Positions 1-9,472 of a DNA stretch of 64,000 nt are shown here, piece after piece. The notes under the pieces are model-generated. The model did not search any database. It was given only the letters and a program-made list of their open reading frames with translations, and was not told the DNA's origin. Position 1 is the first letter of the stretch. Each line of letters opens with the position of its first letter. The translations under genes and the position numbers were made by a program. The stretch is from NCBI RefSeq assembly GCF_000613725.1, contig NZ_BAJN01000001.1, positions 124,001-188,000 on the forward strand. The letters are read 5' to 3'. The stretch comes from Hoylesella pleuritidis JCM 14110 (GTDB lineage Bacteria; Bacteroidota; Bacteroidia; Bacteroidales; Bacteroidaceae).

Positions 1-68
1 AGGTTCCTCTGTCTACTTTCAATCCCGTGAAAACAGTCAATGACCTCCTGCGCGAGCAGCATCAATAA
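1..68 (+). CDS. 3' end of an unidentified gene (partial)
   Basis: Frame 3 is open from the window edge to a TAA at 66-68 and gives a 21-residue tail ending LLREQHQ. A strong terminator hairpin follows 20 bases later, which supports this frame as the end of a plus-strand gene. The fragment is too short to assign a family. The other two plus frames stop earlier. Confidence 0.5.
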   Translation, partial: VPLSTFNPVKTVNDLLREQHQ

Positions 69-87
69 AGTTGAATGAAATATAGAT

Positions 88-135
88 AAAAGACTGATAA
101 CCTGCTTCTTGCAAGTTATCAGTCTTTTGTCTTTT
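88..135 (+). terminator. Rho-independent terminator
   Basis: A perfect 14-bp stem (88-101 pairing with 115-128, arm GACTGATAAC) is followed by a T-rich tail on the plus strand. It ends the transcript of the partial gene at the window start. Confidence 0.85.
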
Positions 136-159
136 CTCAGTAAGATATAAAGAATCCTG

Positions 160-262
160 CAATTAGATGCTTTTCACTTTGCGATTAACGGTTAACTACC
201 CGCCGTTTAACCGTTAGTTACACGGTGAAAAGCCGTTAATCATAATGCGAAAAGCATCTAAT
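160..262. repeat. 22-bp-period palindromic array, TTAACGG type
   Basis: Cores related to TTAACGGTTAA are centred near 190, 212 and 234, with weaker outer elements near 168 and 257, a spacing of 22-23 bases. The outer parts also form an inverted repeat: ATTAGATGCTTTTC at 162-175 recurs reversed at 249-262. The array lies between two convergent genes (the partial gene and the permease) and may also help end the permease transcript. The same core recurs at 34.8, 40.4 and 24.3 kb. Confidence 0.65.
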
Positions 263-290
263 CGTTTCCAATCTTTCTAATGTTTGAATT

Positions 291-1595
291 TTACCCGAAA
301 ATAAAATTGATGATAAACAATACAGAGAGGATGAGAAGGGTGGGATTGAGCTGCTTGAATTGGAGGGTACAGAGCTTGACAATGACATAGCTGAGAATAC
401 CGAGACAGATACCGTCGGCAATGCTGTAACATAGTACCATCGTAATCATTGTGATGAAAGCAGGGAATGCTTCGCTCACATCGCTGAGATCAATCTTCTT
501 GACCGAGTCGATCATCAACACACCTACTAATACCAAAGCACCACTGGTGGCAGCACTGGGGATGAGCAGGAAGATAGGAGAGAGGAATAAAGCGATGATG
601 AAAAGTAGTCCGACGAAAAATGAAGTAACACCCGACCGACCGCCTTCTGCTATTCCTGATGCACTTTCTACGTAGGTCGTAATGGTCGACGAACCGAGCA
701 TTGCACCGCAGGTCGTACCGATGGCATCGCTCATCATCGCTTCTTTCACGTGTGGTATACTACCGTCAGCCCGCACAATACCGGTTTTATAAGCGAGGCC
801 TACGATGGTTCCGATCGTATCAAACACGTTAACGATGAGCAGACTGAATATTACGAGTAACGTCTGTAAGGTGAAAAAGTCTTTGAAATCGAACATACAG
901 AAAATGGGTGACAAGCTTTGCGGAGCTGAAACGGGTATCCAACCATTTGGAATTTGCGTCACTCCGAGCGGAATTCCGACCAAAGTAGCCACGATAATGC
1001 CGTAAAACAATGAGCCTTTGACATTTTTAGCCATTAAAATTCCACTCATCAGAATGGCCACAATACCGAGAATGCAGGTGGGAGTAAATTTACCTAATCC
1101 TACGAATGTGGCTTCTTTGGCTACGATAATATCAGCATTTTTCAGTCCGATAAAGGCGATGAACATACCGATTCCAGCTGAAATAGAAAACCGCATATTC
1201 TTAGGAATACTCTCCAAAATGAGTTCACGGATATTGAAAAAGGTGATCAGAATGAAGATTACACCCTCGGCCAGCATTATGGCCAATGCTTGTTGCCACG
1301 TGTAACCCATCGCTAAACAGAGTGTGTAAGCAAAAAACGCATTAAGCCCCATACTCGGTGCTTGTGCAAATGGTAGTTTGGCCATAAACGCCAACAGTAA
1401 AGTGGCGATGGCGGAGGCTAATGCCGTAGCTGTGAACAGTGCCCCTTTATCCATTCCGGTACTTGATAAAATGGTAGGATTGACAGCTAAAATGTAGCTC
1501 ATTGTGAGAAAAGTGGTGGCGCCCGCAATGAGTTCGGTACGCAGTTTCATTGACTTGGCATCAAAGCCGAGTACTTTTTCTAAAAGATTTTTCAT
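291..1595 (-). CDS. NCS2/AzgA-type purine nucleobase permease
   Basis: This 434-residue inner-membrane protein is almost entirely hydrophobic, with about 12-14 predicted helices. It carries the GLNAFFAY motif (residues 83-90) typical of AzgA/PbuG/GhxP-type NCS2 transporters, which import adenine, guanine or hypoxanthine by proton symport. The length is normal. Its ATG overlaps the stop of nudC by one base (TAATG), so it is translationally coupled as the third gene of a nucleotidase-nudC-permease operon. That context fits purine salvage, but the exact base transported cannot be read from the sequence. Confidence 0.9.
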   Translation of the reverse strand: MKNLLEKVLGFDAKSMKLRTELIAGATTFLTMSYILAVNPTILSSTGMDKGALFTATALASAIATLLLAFMAKLPFAQAPSMGLNAFFAYTLCLAMGYTWQQALAIMLAEGVIFILITFFNIRELILESIPKNMRFSISAGIGMFIAFIGLKNADIIVAKEATFVGLGKFTPTCILGIVAILMSGILMAKNVKGSLFYGIIVATLVGIPLGVTQIPNGWIPVSAPQSLSPIFCMFDFKDFFTLQTLLVIFSLLIVNVFDTIGTIVGLAYKTGIVRADGSIPHVKEAMMSDAIGTTCGAMLGSSTITTYVESASGIAEGGRSGVTSFFVGLLFIIALFLSPIFLLIPSAATSGALVLVGVLMIDSVKKIDLSDVSEAFPAFITMITMVLCYSIADGICLGILSYVIVKLCTLQFKQLNPTLLILSVLFIINFIFG

Positions 1596-2380
1596 TATTT
1601 TTCTGTATTAAAATGGTCGAGCCAATGATCGATCAGCTTACGGGCGATGCTCAATTTTTCCGGAATCTGCGGTAGATGGTCCTTCTTATACCATCCGCCC
1701 GCAGCCAATTCAGAACGTTGCAGACGGATGTCGCCACTGTCGTATTCGGCAAAGAATCCTACCATCAGCGCGCTGGGATAGGGCCAGGGTTGGCTTCCGA
1801 AATAGTGAAGATGCTTGATTGCGAGACCGGTTTCTTCTTTTACTTCTCGTCTTACGGCTTCTTCTAAGGTCTCGCCGGTCTCTACAAAGCCTGCAACAAG
1901 TCCGTAGAAGTTGCCTCGAAAATTCTTGGCGTGCACGAGTAAAATTTCATCTCCGCGGCTCACTAACACGATAACGGCCGTTGCTAAGTGTGGCCAAACT
2001 TCTTTACCGCATACGGTACAACGTTTGGAAATATCGGTATGGAGTTTCATCGGACCGCCACATACACCGCAAAAGCGTGTATTTTGATCCCAATAAAGAA
2101 TTTCTTGGCACTTCCCGGCTTTATTGTATAGATTGATGTTGAGCTTGTAATAAGATGCGCGAAGCCCGCACATCTCATATTGCGGATCGTCGGTTATGGG
2201 TTGGTCGATACGCACAGCCCGCACTTCTGTGCCGTCGCTGAATGGTGTGATGGTATGAACAGTTGCAGAAGATTTTACAAAGGCGGGCGCGTCTTCGCTG
2301 AAAGGGATGGTATAAGTGCCGTCGGTTACCTTTTCAAGAATAAGATCTGATTGGCAAAACGCAAACCAATATCGTTTCAT
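1595..2380 (-). CDS. nudC: NAD+ pyrophosphatase / RNA NAD-decapping Nudix hydrolase NudC
   Basis: The 261-residue protein has a four-cysteine zinc ribbon (C104, C107, C121, C124). A Nudix box follows at about 164-186 (GFVETGE...REVKEETGL). The NudC-specific SQPWPYPS motif is at 196-203, and its length matches the family. NudC proteins hydrolyse NAD(H) to NMN(H) plus AMP and remove NAD caps from RNA. The gene starts directly after the 5'-nucleotidase stop and overlaps the permease start. AMP or NMN it releases could feed the neighbouring nucleotidase if the compartments allow: NudC is cytoplasmic while the nucleotidase is exported, so direct channelling is only an inference. Confidence 0.93.
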   Translation of the reverse strand: MKRYWFAFCQSDLILEKVTDGTYTIPFSEDAPAFVKSSATVHTITPFSDGTEVRAVRIDQPITDDPQYEMCGLRASYYKLNINLYNKAGKCQEILYWDQNTRFCGVCGGPMKLHTDISKRCTVCGKEVWPHLATAVIVLVSRGDEILLVHAKNFRGNFYGLVAGFVETGETLEEAVRREVKEETGLAIKHLHYFGSQPWPYPSALMVGFFAEYDSGDIRLQRSELAAGGWYKKDHLPQIPEKLSIARKLIDHWLDHFNTEK

Positions 2381-4144
2381 TTATTTACTGTCTTTTGGGT
2401 CGATAGGTTTTCCGAAAATCAAGTTTTTATCTCGTTCGATAGCTGTTTTTGCCCAATCGTCGGGTACAAAACGCCAGTTTCCGTGTGCTTTCGGATCCAT
2501 TACGCCGATTTTCTCAATCTCTTTCATCAGGTAATAACGCAGATCTCGCTCGCTCTCAAAGATGATACGGCGCTTCAACTCGTTGTGAGGTATGCCTGCT
2601 CCTTTGGTCAACAGCTCGCCACCTCCATTGCCTCGATAACTGTTCATGGCTACTTTATACCAGCGATTTTCATCGAATGGCTGTCCGTTGCTCATCCGCA
2701 GAATGCGTACTTTATGGCCATTGGACTTGGTAACATCAACTTCATAGTCAATGCCTGCAGCACTGTCGAAGTTGAAAGCAAGATTTTTGAATCCGAATCT
2801 TTGTTGATCTTCTTTGGCATTATTATTCATCAGCACGATGTGGTCATCAGGACTTGTCATCGTATTACACCAAAGATCGTAGCTCATCTCTAAGTGTTTA
2901 CGAATCTCTTTACCTGTCATCTGGAGCACATAGATTTGATTTTCGTATTTGTAGAGGTTGAACATATCGCTCACGTGGACATTGCCTGCCTGGATACTCG
3001 TATCGAACAACAAGGGTGCATTGAATGAAATATCGGCTCCGGTGATACTTAATTGCAAGTCGTGAATAAAATCTGTGAACGGAGCACTGCCGAAATAGCA
3101 GTCGCGTGTGTATATCGAGCGTTTGAAATGACCGATTTTGCGATTCACAAAGGCATTTACACTGTCAATCTCAGGCTTGAAATGGGCCATATAGTCAGCA
3201 TCTATGGCTTGCTTGCTGATGTCGACAAGGTCGCCTGTTACATCTTTCCTGACTATTTTCCTGCCGTCTTTCTTGATCGTGATCATCGCATCGCTCACGA
3301 GATAAGCATTGCAGGAAGGGTCTAAACACAGTACTTTCTCCCCCCGTATGTTCTCTACTACGTCACGATGCCGTGTGTGATCGTGTCCGTAAAGAATCAA
3401 GTCGAAGCCTGGTACCTGCTTAGCTACTTCAAGCGAAGCATCTTCGGCATAATTGGCTGTTTTGATTCCGCCGTCTTTCCCTGAGTGAAACAAACCGATG
3501 ATGACGTCGGGATGCTCGTTTTTCTGTAAATAATCTACCCAATATCGGGCTGTTTTCACCATCTCATCAAATCTTAATCCATTCCACAGACTCTCATTGA
3601 GCCAATTGGGAATAGCCGGAGTGAGCATCCCGATAACAGCTATCTTCACGCCATCTCGGTCGAGAATGGTGTACGGATGTACGTAAGGCTGCCCTGTCTT
3701 CGTGTCGATGATGTTAGCACCCAGCATCGGACATTTCACTTCACTAATCCATTTGTCATACACCTGGTGTCCTGTTTCGATGTCGTGATTGCCTATTGTC
3801 TCTGCATCATACCGCATATAGTTGATCACTGAGGCCGCTATATTGGGTATTTGGGGCTTAACGAAGTTGCAATAATAACACGTGGGTTGGCCTTGTAAGA
3901 TGTCGCCGTTGTCTAAAAGAATCAAGTTGCGACCGTAGGTCTTGCGCAATGAATCTACATATGTGATGACCCGAGCCAGCGAACCACCGCGTTCTTTGCG
4001 ACCGATAAAGTCGTACGGGAAGAAACTTCCGTGCACATCGCTGGTCTGAATGACGCGCAACCGCACCGTTTTAGTCTTTGCCATTGTTGTAGATGAAGGT
4101 AAAACACCGAACGCCAAGATAGACGCCAAGATCAGATTTTTCAT
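2381..4144 (-). CDS. Exported bifunctional metallophosphatase/5'-nucleotidase
   Basis: The 587-residue protein has a signal peptide (MKNLILASILAFG, first ~22 residues). A calcineurin-like domain follows with TSDVHG, LDNGD, GNHD and GHDH metal-binding motifs, then a 5'-nucleotidase C-terminal domain. Family members dephosphorylate extracellular nucleotides to nucleosides in the periplasm. The frame is open upstream to 4258, but the start at 4144 is preferred: AGGAG sits 8 bases upstream, the signal peptide begins there, and a -7 box (TATCTTTG on the minus strand, 4167-4174) puts the transcript start near 4161. It is the first gene of the operon with nudC and the permease. Confidence 0.92.
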   Translation of the reverse strand: MKNLILASILAFGVLPSSTTMAKTKTVRLRVIQTSDVHGSFFPYDFIGRKERGGSLARVITYVDSLRKTYGRNLILLDNGDILQGQPTCYYCNFVKPQIPNIAASVINYMRYDAETIGNHDIETGHQVYDKWISEVKCPMLGANIIDTKTGQPYVHPYTILDRDGVKIAVIGMLTPAIPNWLNESLWNGLRFDEMVKTARYWVDYLQKNEHPDVIIGLFHSGKDGGIKTANYAEDASLEVAKQVPGFDLILYGHDHTRHRDVVENIRGEKVLCLDPSCNAYLVSDAMITIKKDGRKIVRKDVTGDLVDISKQAIDADYMAHFKPEIDSVNAFVNRKIGHFKRSIYTRDCYFGSAPFTDFIHDLQLSITGADISFNAPLLFDTSIQAGNVHVSDMFNLYKYENQIYVLQMTGKEIRKHLEMSYDLWCNTMTSPDDHIVLMNNNAKEDQQRFGFKNLAFNFDSAAGIDYEVDVTKSNGHKVRILRMSNGQPFDENRWYKVAMNSYRGNGGGELLTKGAGIPHNELKRRIIFESERDLRYYLMKEIEKIGVMDPKAHGNWRFVPDDWAKTAIERDKNLIFGKPIDPKDSK

Positions 4145-4251
4145 ATCTTTCACTCCTATTTGCCTGCAAAGATACGAAAAACTCACGTCTTTTCCGCACA
4201 AAATGCGGCACAGTTTTTGCCCGATTATTAGTAAAATAAAGAGATAAAACA

Positions 4252-4941
4252 ATGGCATTCATAGACTATTACAAAATTTTGGGCGTGCAAAGGGATATTC
4301 CCCAGAAAGAGGTTCGTAAGGCTTACCTTAAACGGGCGAAGTTATTCCACCCCGATTTACATCCGGACGATCCCAAGGCTAAGGCTAAATTCCAGGCCTT
4401 GAACGAAGCTTTTGATGTGATTAACGATCCTGAAAAACGTCGAAAATACGATCAATATGGTGAGCAATGGCGCAATGCTGAAGTCTACGAGCGAGCCGGA
4501 GGTGGGGCGGGCAGCGCTTACCATTGGAGCGGAGGTAGTGGAGATTCGCCCTTTGAGGGGTTCGATTTTAGCGGATTCAGTCGTGGCGGAGGTGGTTTCT
4601 CAGACTTCTTCCGTGATCTGTTTGGTGCTTCCGGTCGTGGCGGAACATCTCAACGAGGGAGCCGAATGCGTTCGGGTGAGATGAATGCGACGGTCAACAT
4701 TGATCTTTATACTGCCCTTTTAGGTGGTGAAATGATTATTCAGCTCAGCAATGGAACAAAGATCAAACTGCGGGTAAAGGAGAACACGCAGAATGGTACA
4801 AAAGTTCGGGTACGCGGAAAAGGCTATGACCGTGGCGACGGAACATTCGGCGATCTGATCATCACCTACAATGTGCAACTCCCCACATCCCTGAATGAAC
4901 GGCAAAAAGCTCTTCTGCGCGAGATGAAAGGAGTAGAATGA
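4252..4941 (+). CDS. CbpA-like J-domain co-chaperone
   Basis: Residues 4-70 form a J domain with HPD at 33-35, the motif that stimulates the DnaK ATPase. A Gly/Phe/Ser-rich linker (about 80-140) follows, then one C-terminal substrate-binding domain ending at 229. There is no CxxCxGxG zinc finger, so it is a class B (CbpA/Sis1-like) protein. It is clearly shorter than E. coli CbpA (306 residues) and appears to have one substrate-binding lobe rather than two. It is transcribed divergently from the nucleotidase, 107 bases apart. No clear Shine-Dalgarno or -7 box could be assigned. Confidence 0.88.
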   Translation: MAFIDYYKILGVQRDIPQKEVRKAYLKRAKLFHPDLHPDDPKAKAKFQALNEAFDVINDPEKRRKYDQYGEQWRNAEVYERAGGGAGSAYHWSGGSGDSPFEGFDFSGFSRGGGGFSDFFRDLFGASGRGGTSQRGSRMRSGEMNATVNIDLYTALLGGEMIIQLSNGTKIKLRVKENTQNGTKVRVRGKGYDRGDGTFGDLIITYNVQLPTSLNERQKALLREMKGVE

Positions 4942-5098
4942 ACGTGAGTTCGATGAATTATCAATGCATGGAGCATTGCACTTCAAGTGTCTGAAAATCG
5001 GTATTCACGGAATCAAGGTTATAGTATTTATCGCTGTTCTGTGATATTATTTGTCGTTCACAATATTAAATGGTACGTCTTGTATGGATAAATAGTGG

Positions 5099-5133
5099 AT
5101 CGGCGGCTTAGATTCAAAATCTAAGTCGCCGAT
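5099..5133. terminator. Hairpin between convergent genes
   Basis: A 15-bp stem (5099-5113 with 5119-5133, arm ATCGGCG..CTTAGAT) with a 5-base loop lies between the 3' ends of the J-domain gene and the zinc-ribbon gene. It has no T-run on either strand, so it may protect 3' ends or act as a weak bidirectional terminator. Confidence 0.55.
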
Positions 5134-5160
5134 AGTGGGGATGTATTGTGTTGTTATTAA

Positions 5161-6365
5161 TTACTCCAATATCTTCACCATATTGAACTCAGAGATCTTT
5201 CCGTCGGGGCCGACTTTGGCTTTGATACGGTATTTGGCATCCTTTTCCTTAGTCGGATCAGTGCGTTCGATCTGTTGATTAGCAGAAAACTGTACTGTAT
5301 ATTCATATTGGTTATTGCCTACTTCTTTCTTGCTGATCTTGTAATCGTTGTTGATGTGCCAGTTCATATTTACAATATCGTCCTTGTAGAGCTTTTGAAG
5401 GAATGTGGCAACATCATTCTTAGTGGCATCGGCTTTACCTAAGAAAGATGTAAGTAATGTGCCGACGGTAGAAGTCAAACTCTCTTCATCTTTGGTATTG
5501 ATACTTTGAAAGAAACGTCGGAATATCGTATTGATAGCTGATTGTTCTTCGGGCTGTACTGTCTTAGCCTTCAATGCTTTCAATGCATCATTGGCTTCGT
5601 CCACGTGATCGCCGTCAGCGTGTTCTTGTAAATAGCTATTGTAAGAAGTTTGAGTATTCTCGGCTTTAGCTTGCAGCCAGTCGATAGAGTCGATTTTATG
5701 TATGGCCTCGGTTTTATGGGGACTATCCGGGTGTTTTGCAAGATAGTCTTCGAGATCACTTTTAGATCCGCTCACGATGGCATTGGTCCAGTTTTGATCA
5801 AGCTGTTGAATTCTTTGCAGATGGGCTTGGATAGAGTCCCGATGTGCGTCGGGCGCATCTTTATAAGTATCAAGATAACTTTGCAACACCACAGGGTCAT
5901 TGCTGACAATTGCATAGTCGTAAGCTTCGCGCTCCTTGCCGCTTTTTGCATCACTGTAAAAATAGAAACAAACAGCACATACAATTAAAGCTAAAATGAA
6001 AGAAACGATAAGGGTTGCGTGTCCTTTTTTTCGTGGCTGATCCATTAACGGCTTTTCGTGAAGTGATTGACTGTTAATCGGTGGCTCATTAGCGGTCTTT
6101 TGCGATGCGTTTAACGGCCTTTCATCGGGCTGTTCCCTAATGTCTTGCTGCTCAGGAACATAAGAGATCTCCTCAGCACGTGGTGTAACGCTGGGGCCGA
6201 ACGTAGCGTGGTGACAGTTGGGGCATATTTCCAAATCTTTGAAATACGCCTCGCCGCATTGTGGACATTTGATTATCTTACCGGCTATCTCCACTCCGCA
6301 CGAAAGGCATACGGGTGCTTTATCACTCACTTGGTGCCCACATTCAGGCATTTAATAATTGCCAT
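5161..6365 (-). CDS. Zinc-ribbon membrane protein (one-base deletion near the start)
   Basis: Two CxxC...CxxC zinc ribbons occupy the first ~60 residues, then a low-complexity linker, one membrane helix (LIVSFILALIVCAVCFYFY) and a ~250-residue domain with repeated helical segments. The longest open frame starts at 6351 and lacks the first cysteine of ribbon one. Just upstream, in another frame, is ATG at 6365 encoding MAIIKC. Adding one base to the GG at 6347-6348 joins them into MAIIKCPECGHQ and restores the ribbon, giving 402 codons. It lies 58 bases downstream of the GH25 gene with no -7 box between, so cotranscription is likely. The function is unknown. Confidence 0.7.
6044..6118. repeat. 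TTAACGG-type repeat units inside the zinc-ribbon gene
   Basis: TTAACGG or TTAGCGG begins at 6045, 6089 and 6111, in phase with a 22-base period, with a degenerate position near 6067. The 3' flank (GCTTTTC) matches the arrays at 24.3 kb and near 230. The units encode the linker between zinc ribbons and membrane helix. An extra related word at 6074 is out of phase, which lowers confidence. Confidence 0.4.
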
Positions 6366-6409
6366 ATTCTTAATGATTCGTTAGTTCTGATTCTTTCTCT
6401 CGTTTTCGG

Positions 6410-7105
6410 TCATCGATGTCGAAACCGGATTTCTCTTAATTTGTGGTTGCCCATAAAGCGGCTTTTATCTACATAGCCGTTAATGCCATTGATTTGACCC
6501 TTTCCTGTGTATTGCCACATTTCGAAATCGCGTCCGTCTCTCAATACGGGTTCTCGTTGCGTATATTGTGCAATCATCAGTTTATAATCGTTGATCTTAC
6601 CTATTAAATAGCGGTTATAGAAATTAGTGAAAGTATAAAGTAAGGGTTTCTGTTTGTAAGCTTTCTCTACCAGATCGATGAATTTGAATAAAGAGTCACA
6701 AAACTCGTCGGTTCTGAGCCCACTTGTAGTCTCAATATCGATCATTGGAATAAGATCCTGGTCACCAGGCAGACATTGTGTCATAAAGTTTTCTAACTGT
6801 TTCTGTTGCTCGATTTTAGGTCGATAAAAATGATAGGAACCCACTTTGAGTCCGTATTGATGGGCGAGTTCGATATTGCGTACATATTTATCATCGCGGT
6901 TATCACCTCCTTCGGTTGCTTTGAGATAAACATAGGCCATTTTGGTATTGTCTCCGATAATTTCCCAAAAAACGTTGCCTTGATAATGGCTGAGGTCGAT
7001 ACCGTGGATATGTGAGCAAGTATCTTCGCATTGAACATTGCTGTTTTGTGCGTTTGCCGATATAAAAGAAAGCAAACTTAATATGATGACTATGAATCGA
7101 TTCAT
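6410..7105 (-). CDS. Secreted GH25 lysozyme-type muramidase
   Basis: After a signal peptide (MNRFIVIILSLLSF...NAQ) comes a glycoside hydrolase family 25 domain: GIDLSHYQG at the start, KATEG, VGSYHFYRP, MIDIET and the closing MWQYT motif, in the usual order. GH25 enzymes cleave MurNAc-GlcNAc bonds of peptidoglycan. The frame is open to 7162, but the signal peptide sets the start at 7105 (231 residues). A -7 box (TACCTTTG, minus strand) ends only five bases before this ATG, so the transcript may be leaderless. A second GH25 gene lies at 27.2 kb. Confidence 0.9.
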   Translation of the reverse strand: MNRFIVIILSLLSFISANAQNSNVQCEDTCSHIHGIDLSHYQGNVFWEIIGDNTKMAYVYLKATEGGDNRDDKYVRNIELAHQYGLKVGSYHFYRPKIEQQKQLENFMTQCLPGDQDLIPMIDIETTSGLRTDEFCDSLFKFIDLVEKAYKQKPLLYTFTNFYNRYLIGKINDYKLMIAQYTQREPVLRDGRDFEMWQYTGKGQINGINGYVDKSRFMGNHKLREIRFRHR

Positions 7106-7118
7106 AGTCGCAAAGGTA
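7106..7118 (-). promoter_or_regulatory. -7 box directly upstream of the GH25 start
   Basis: TACCTTTG lies at 7118-7111 on the minus strand and is followed by five bases and the ATG at 7105. In Bacteroidota, transcription begins a few bases after this box, so the start site would fall at or next to the initiation codon. Confidence 0.6.
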
Positions 7119-7175
7119 GTAAAAAGCTGAGATATGCTGGAGTTCCGTATGGGGTTTTTCATAAATATTAAACTT

Positions 7176-7985
7176 TTACTCCTCTATCTCTGATAGAGAG
7201 TGGGTGAAATTGCTTATAAAACTACTTACGGTTTCTATCGGAGCATAGCGGATGCAGCGGATACTGCGGCGCAGATTACGTTTGAGTGTGACGGGATTAT
7301 TCTGCACAAAGCCACTGCGACTTTGTTTGAAATGCCATTCATCGGTTATTATTTCCACAGAGGTTTCAAGTGATCGAAGTGCTAATTGAGTTGCTCCTGC
7401 TTCGAGTCTTTCCACAAACGGGATTTCTGCTTGTTCAAACTGGAAAAGTGAAATGAGCAAACTGCCTTCCAAGCGGGCCATTCGGCGTAGATGTAGCTGT
7501 AATAACCAACGATCTAATTTGACGAAATCTACTTTGTTACCACGAGTTCGCAGAAAGACACCTAACTCTAAAACAGCACATAGTGCGATGTCTCGATTAA
7601 GGAGTGCATAGGTATTGCGGACGATCATATTGAGTAGTTCGATCGTTTCAACAGATGCATCGATTTCATGACGTTCATTTTCTTGAATGTTTCTCAGACG
7701 TTTATTAAGTACGGGATTACTCATCACGGTGGGCAAGCGAAGTGTGGGATGTGTGTCAGTTGCTTGTGTCAGGTCGGCTAAAAGGATTGGGGGGACATTC
7801 ATTCCCTCGTCATACTGATGATTCTTGATACCTTTTTGGACAATTGACAGTACATTTTGGGCCTTGACATATTGCATCAGTTGATTCCACTTGAATGCTG
7901 ACATTGGCTCCAAAGACTCAAATTCGTTGAGTGCCCCTGACCGGATGAGTCGAAAGAAGTTGCGTTTAATGACGTCTGTTTTCAT
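7176..7985 (-). CDS. Conserved hypothetical helical protein
   Basis: The 269-residue protein is soluble and mostly helical, with no signal peptide or membrane segment. The N-terminal part (FFRLIRSG...WNQLMQYVKAQNV) faintly recalls the uncharacterised nucleotidyltransferase (NTP_transf_5) family, but I see no GSxxxD nucleotidyltransferase motif, so I give no function. It is the third gene after the LacI-type regulator and the small membrane protein, 10 bases downstream of the latter and with no promoter box between. Confidence 0.75.
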   Translation of the reverse strand: MKTDVIKRNFFRLIRSGALNEFESLEPMSAFKWNQLMQYVKAQNVLSIVQKGIKNHQYDEGMNVPPILLADLTQATDTHPTLRLPTVMSNPVLNKRLRNIQENERHEIDASVETIELLNMIVRNTYALLNRDIALCAVLELGVFLRTRGNKVDFVKLDRWLLQLHLRRMARLEGSLLISLFQFEQAEIPFVERLEAGATQLALRSLETSVEIITDEWHFKQSRSGFVQNNPVTLKRNLRRSIRCIRYAPIETVSSFISNFTHSLSEIEE

Positions 7986-7995
7986 TGCTTTGCAT

Positions 7996-8307
7996 TTAAG
8001 AATAGTGTTTGGGATGATGCAAAAGAATGGAAAGCAGAGCTGCGATGCCGATAGCCATTGGGTAATAAAGATAAGGCAACATCTTAATAGAATTGATTTT
8101 CGCCAATTCTGTAGTTAACACCGACATCACATTTATCACGCATAGTGCCGTGATGAACACCATAATATCAGGTTGGATTTTGATATATTCCACCTTTGGG
8201 ATTTGTATCTGAGCCTGAATCTGAGCGTTGGCGATGCGATAAATCACTAAGATGGAGATGGTTGCGAGAGCTATAATGAAAGTATTTATCTTAAATTTGT
8301 CGCTCAT
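7996..8307 (-). CDS. Small three-helix membrane protein
   Basis: The 103-residue protein has hydrophobic stretches at about 8-28, 48-68 and 78-96. It starts 6 bases after the LacI-type gene and is followed 10 bases later by the helical protein, so the three form one transcription unit. I do not recognise the family. Confidence 0.75.
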   Translation of the reverse strand: MSDKFKINTFIIALATISILVIYRIANAQIQAQIQIPKVEYIKIQPDIMVFITALCVINVMSVLTTELAKINSIKMLPYLYYPMAIGIAALLSILLHHPKHYS

Positions 8308-8313
8308 TGTTGT

Positions 8314-9377
8314 TTATAATTGGGTGCGTCGATAAAAGTCCACGTTTTCTTTGAGAAGCAACTCTATCGGCATATAATTCACTGGCTCGACTTCTTTTTT
8401 GAGCACGATGGCCCGAAACAAAGTATCCACGCACGAATAGCCTTGCATATAAGCATGCTGAGCAATCAGGAAAGAGATACTACCTTGTTTGAGGCACTCC
8501 ACATTCTTACCCACCATATCATAACCCATTATTTGTACATCGCGTCGATTGGTATGCAGAAGAAACGAGCCCACAATATGGGCCTTGGAGTTAAGCGTAA
8601 TGCAGTGATGCAACTGCGGATGAGCTGTGAAGAAATCTTCTAATATCTCATCATAATTCTTGCGTTCGTATTCCAAAGGCAAATTAAGTTCGGTAATTTT
8701 TATATGCGGGAAGTGGTCATGCATATAATGTCTGAATCCTACTTCGCGGTTTTCCTGTTGCTTGCTGACTACTTTTCCGTCTTTCATTTGCTTCATCAGC
8801 ATAATCTCCTGTTCGTTGGATGCAACGAGCATCAGAACTTTTGCTGCAAATGAACCGCTACTGAAAGAGTCTTGTCCATAAAAAGAGAGAGGCCGCAAAT
8901 CGGGCATATTCGAGTCAAGCAATACAAAAGGGATATTGTGTTGGTGCAGTTTATCAGTGAATTGGCGTGTTGTTTCAAGTTCGGCAGGTACGATAATTAC
9001 GCCATCGGGGGCGGAGTCGAGACATTCAGTATATTTCTTAATAAACGAAGGAGTGTCGAATCGTTTGTAGTACATAATCTTCACGTTGATTTGGAAATCG
9101 CGCATCAGTTCACAAGCCTTCATTGCTCCCTCCTCAATTTCTTCCCAATAGGCTTCGGATTCGTGCTTCGGCATCAACAGATAGAATGTATAAGCCTTGT
9201 TATAAGCCAGTGCACTGGCATACATATTGGCTGATAATCCATCTCTGCCAAGGCTTTCTCTACCTTTTCACGTGCTTTTTGCGACACATTCGGTCGTTTA
9301 TGCAGTACACGGTCTACGGTTCCGACAGAGACACCGGCCCTTTCTGCAATGTCTTTGATTCGAATTTTTTCGTCCAT
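8314..9377 (-). CDS. LacI-family transcriptional regulator (one-base deletion)
   Basis: Residues 1-50 are a LacI-type helix-turn-helix (IRIKDIAERAGVSVGTVDRVL, shown in part). The remaining ~300 residues are a periplasmic-binding-protein-like sensor domain. The two parts lie in different frames. Adding one base to the TT at 9227-9228 gives MDYQPNMYASALAYNK and a 354-residue protein, the normal family length. A -7 box (minus strand, 9405-9398) gives a leader of about 15 bases. It heads a unit with the small membrane protein and the helical protein, not a sugar utilisation locus, so the effector is unknown. Confidence 0.8.
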
Positions 9378-9472
9378 ATCATAATGATTTTCATTGGCAA
9401 AAGTAGTGATAAAATTTGAGATATGAAAGAAAAGATTGTAATAAATATACCCTATCTGGTCAGGCTGTTATC

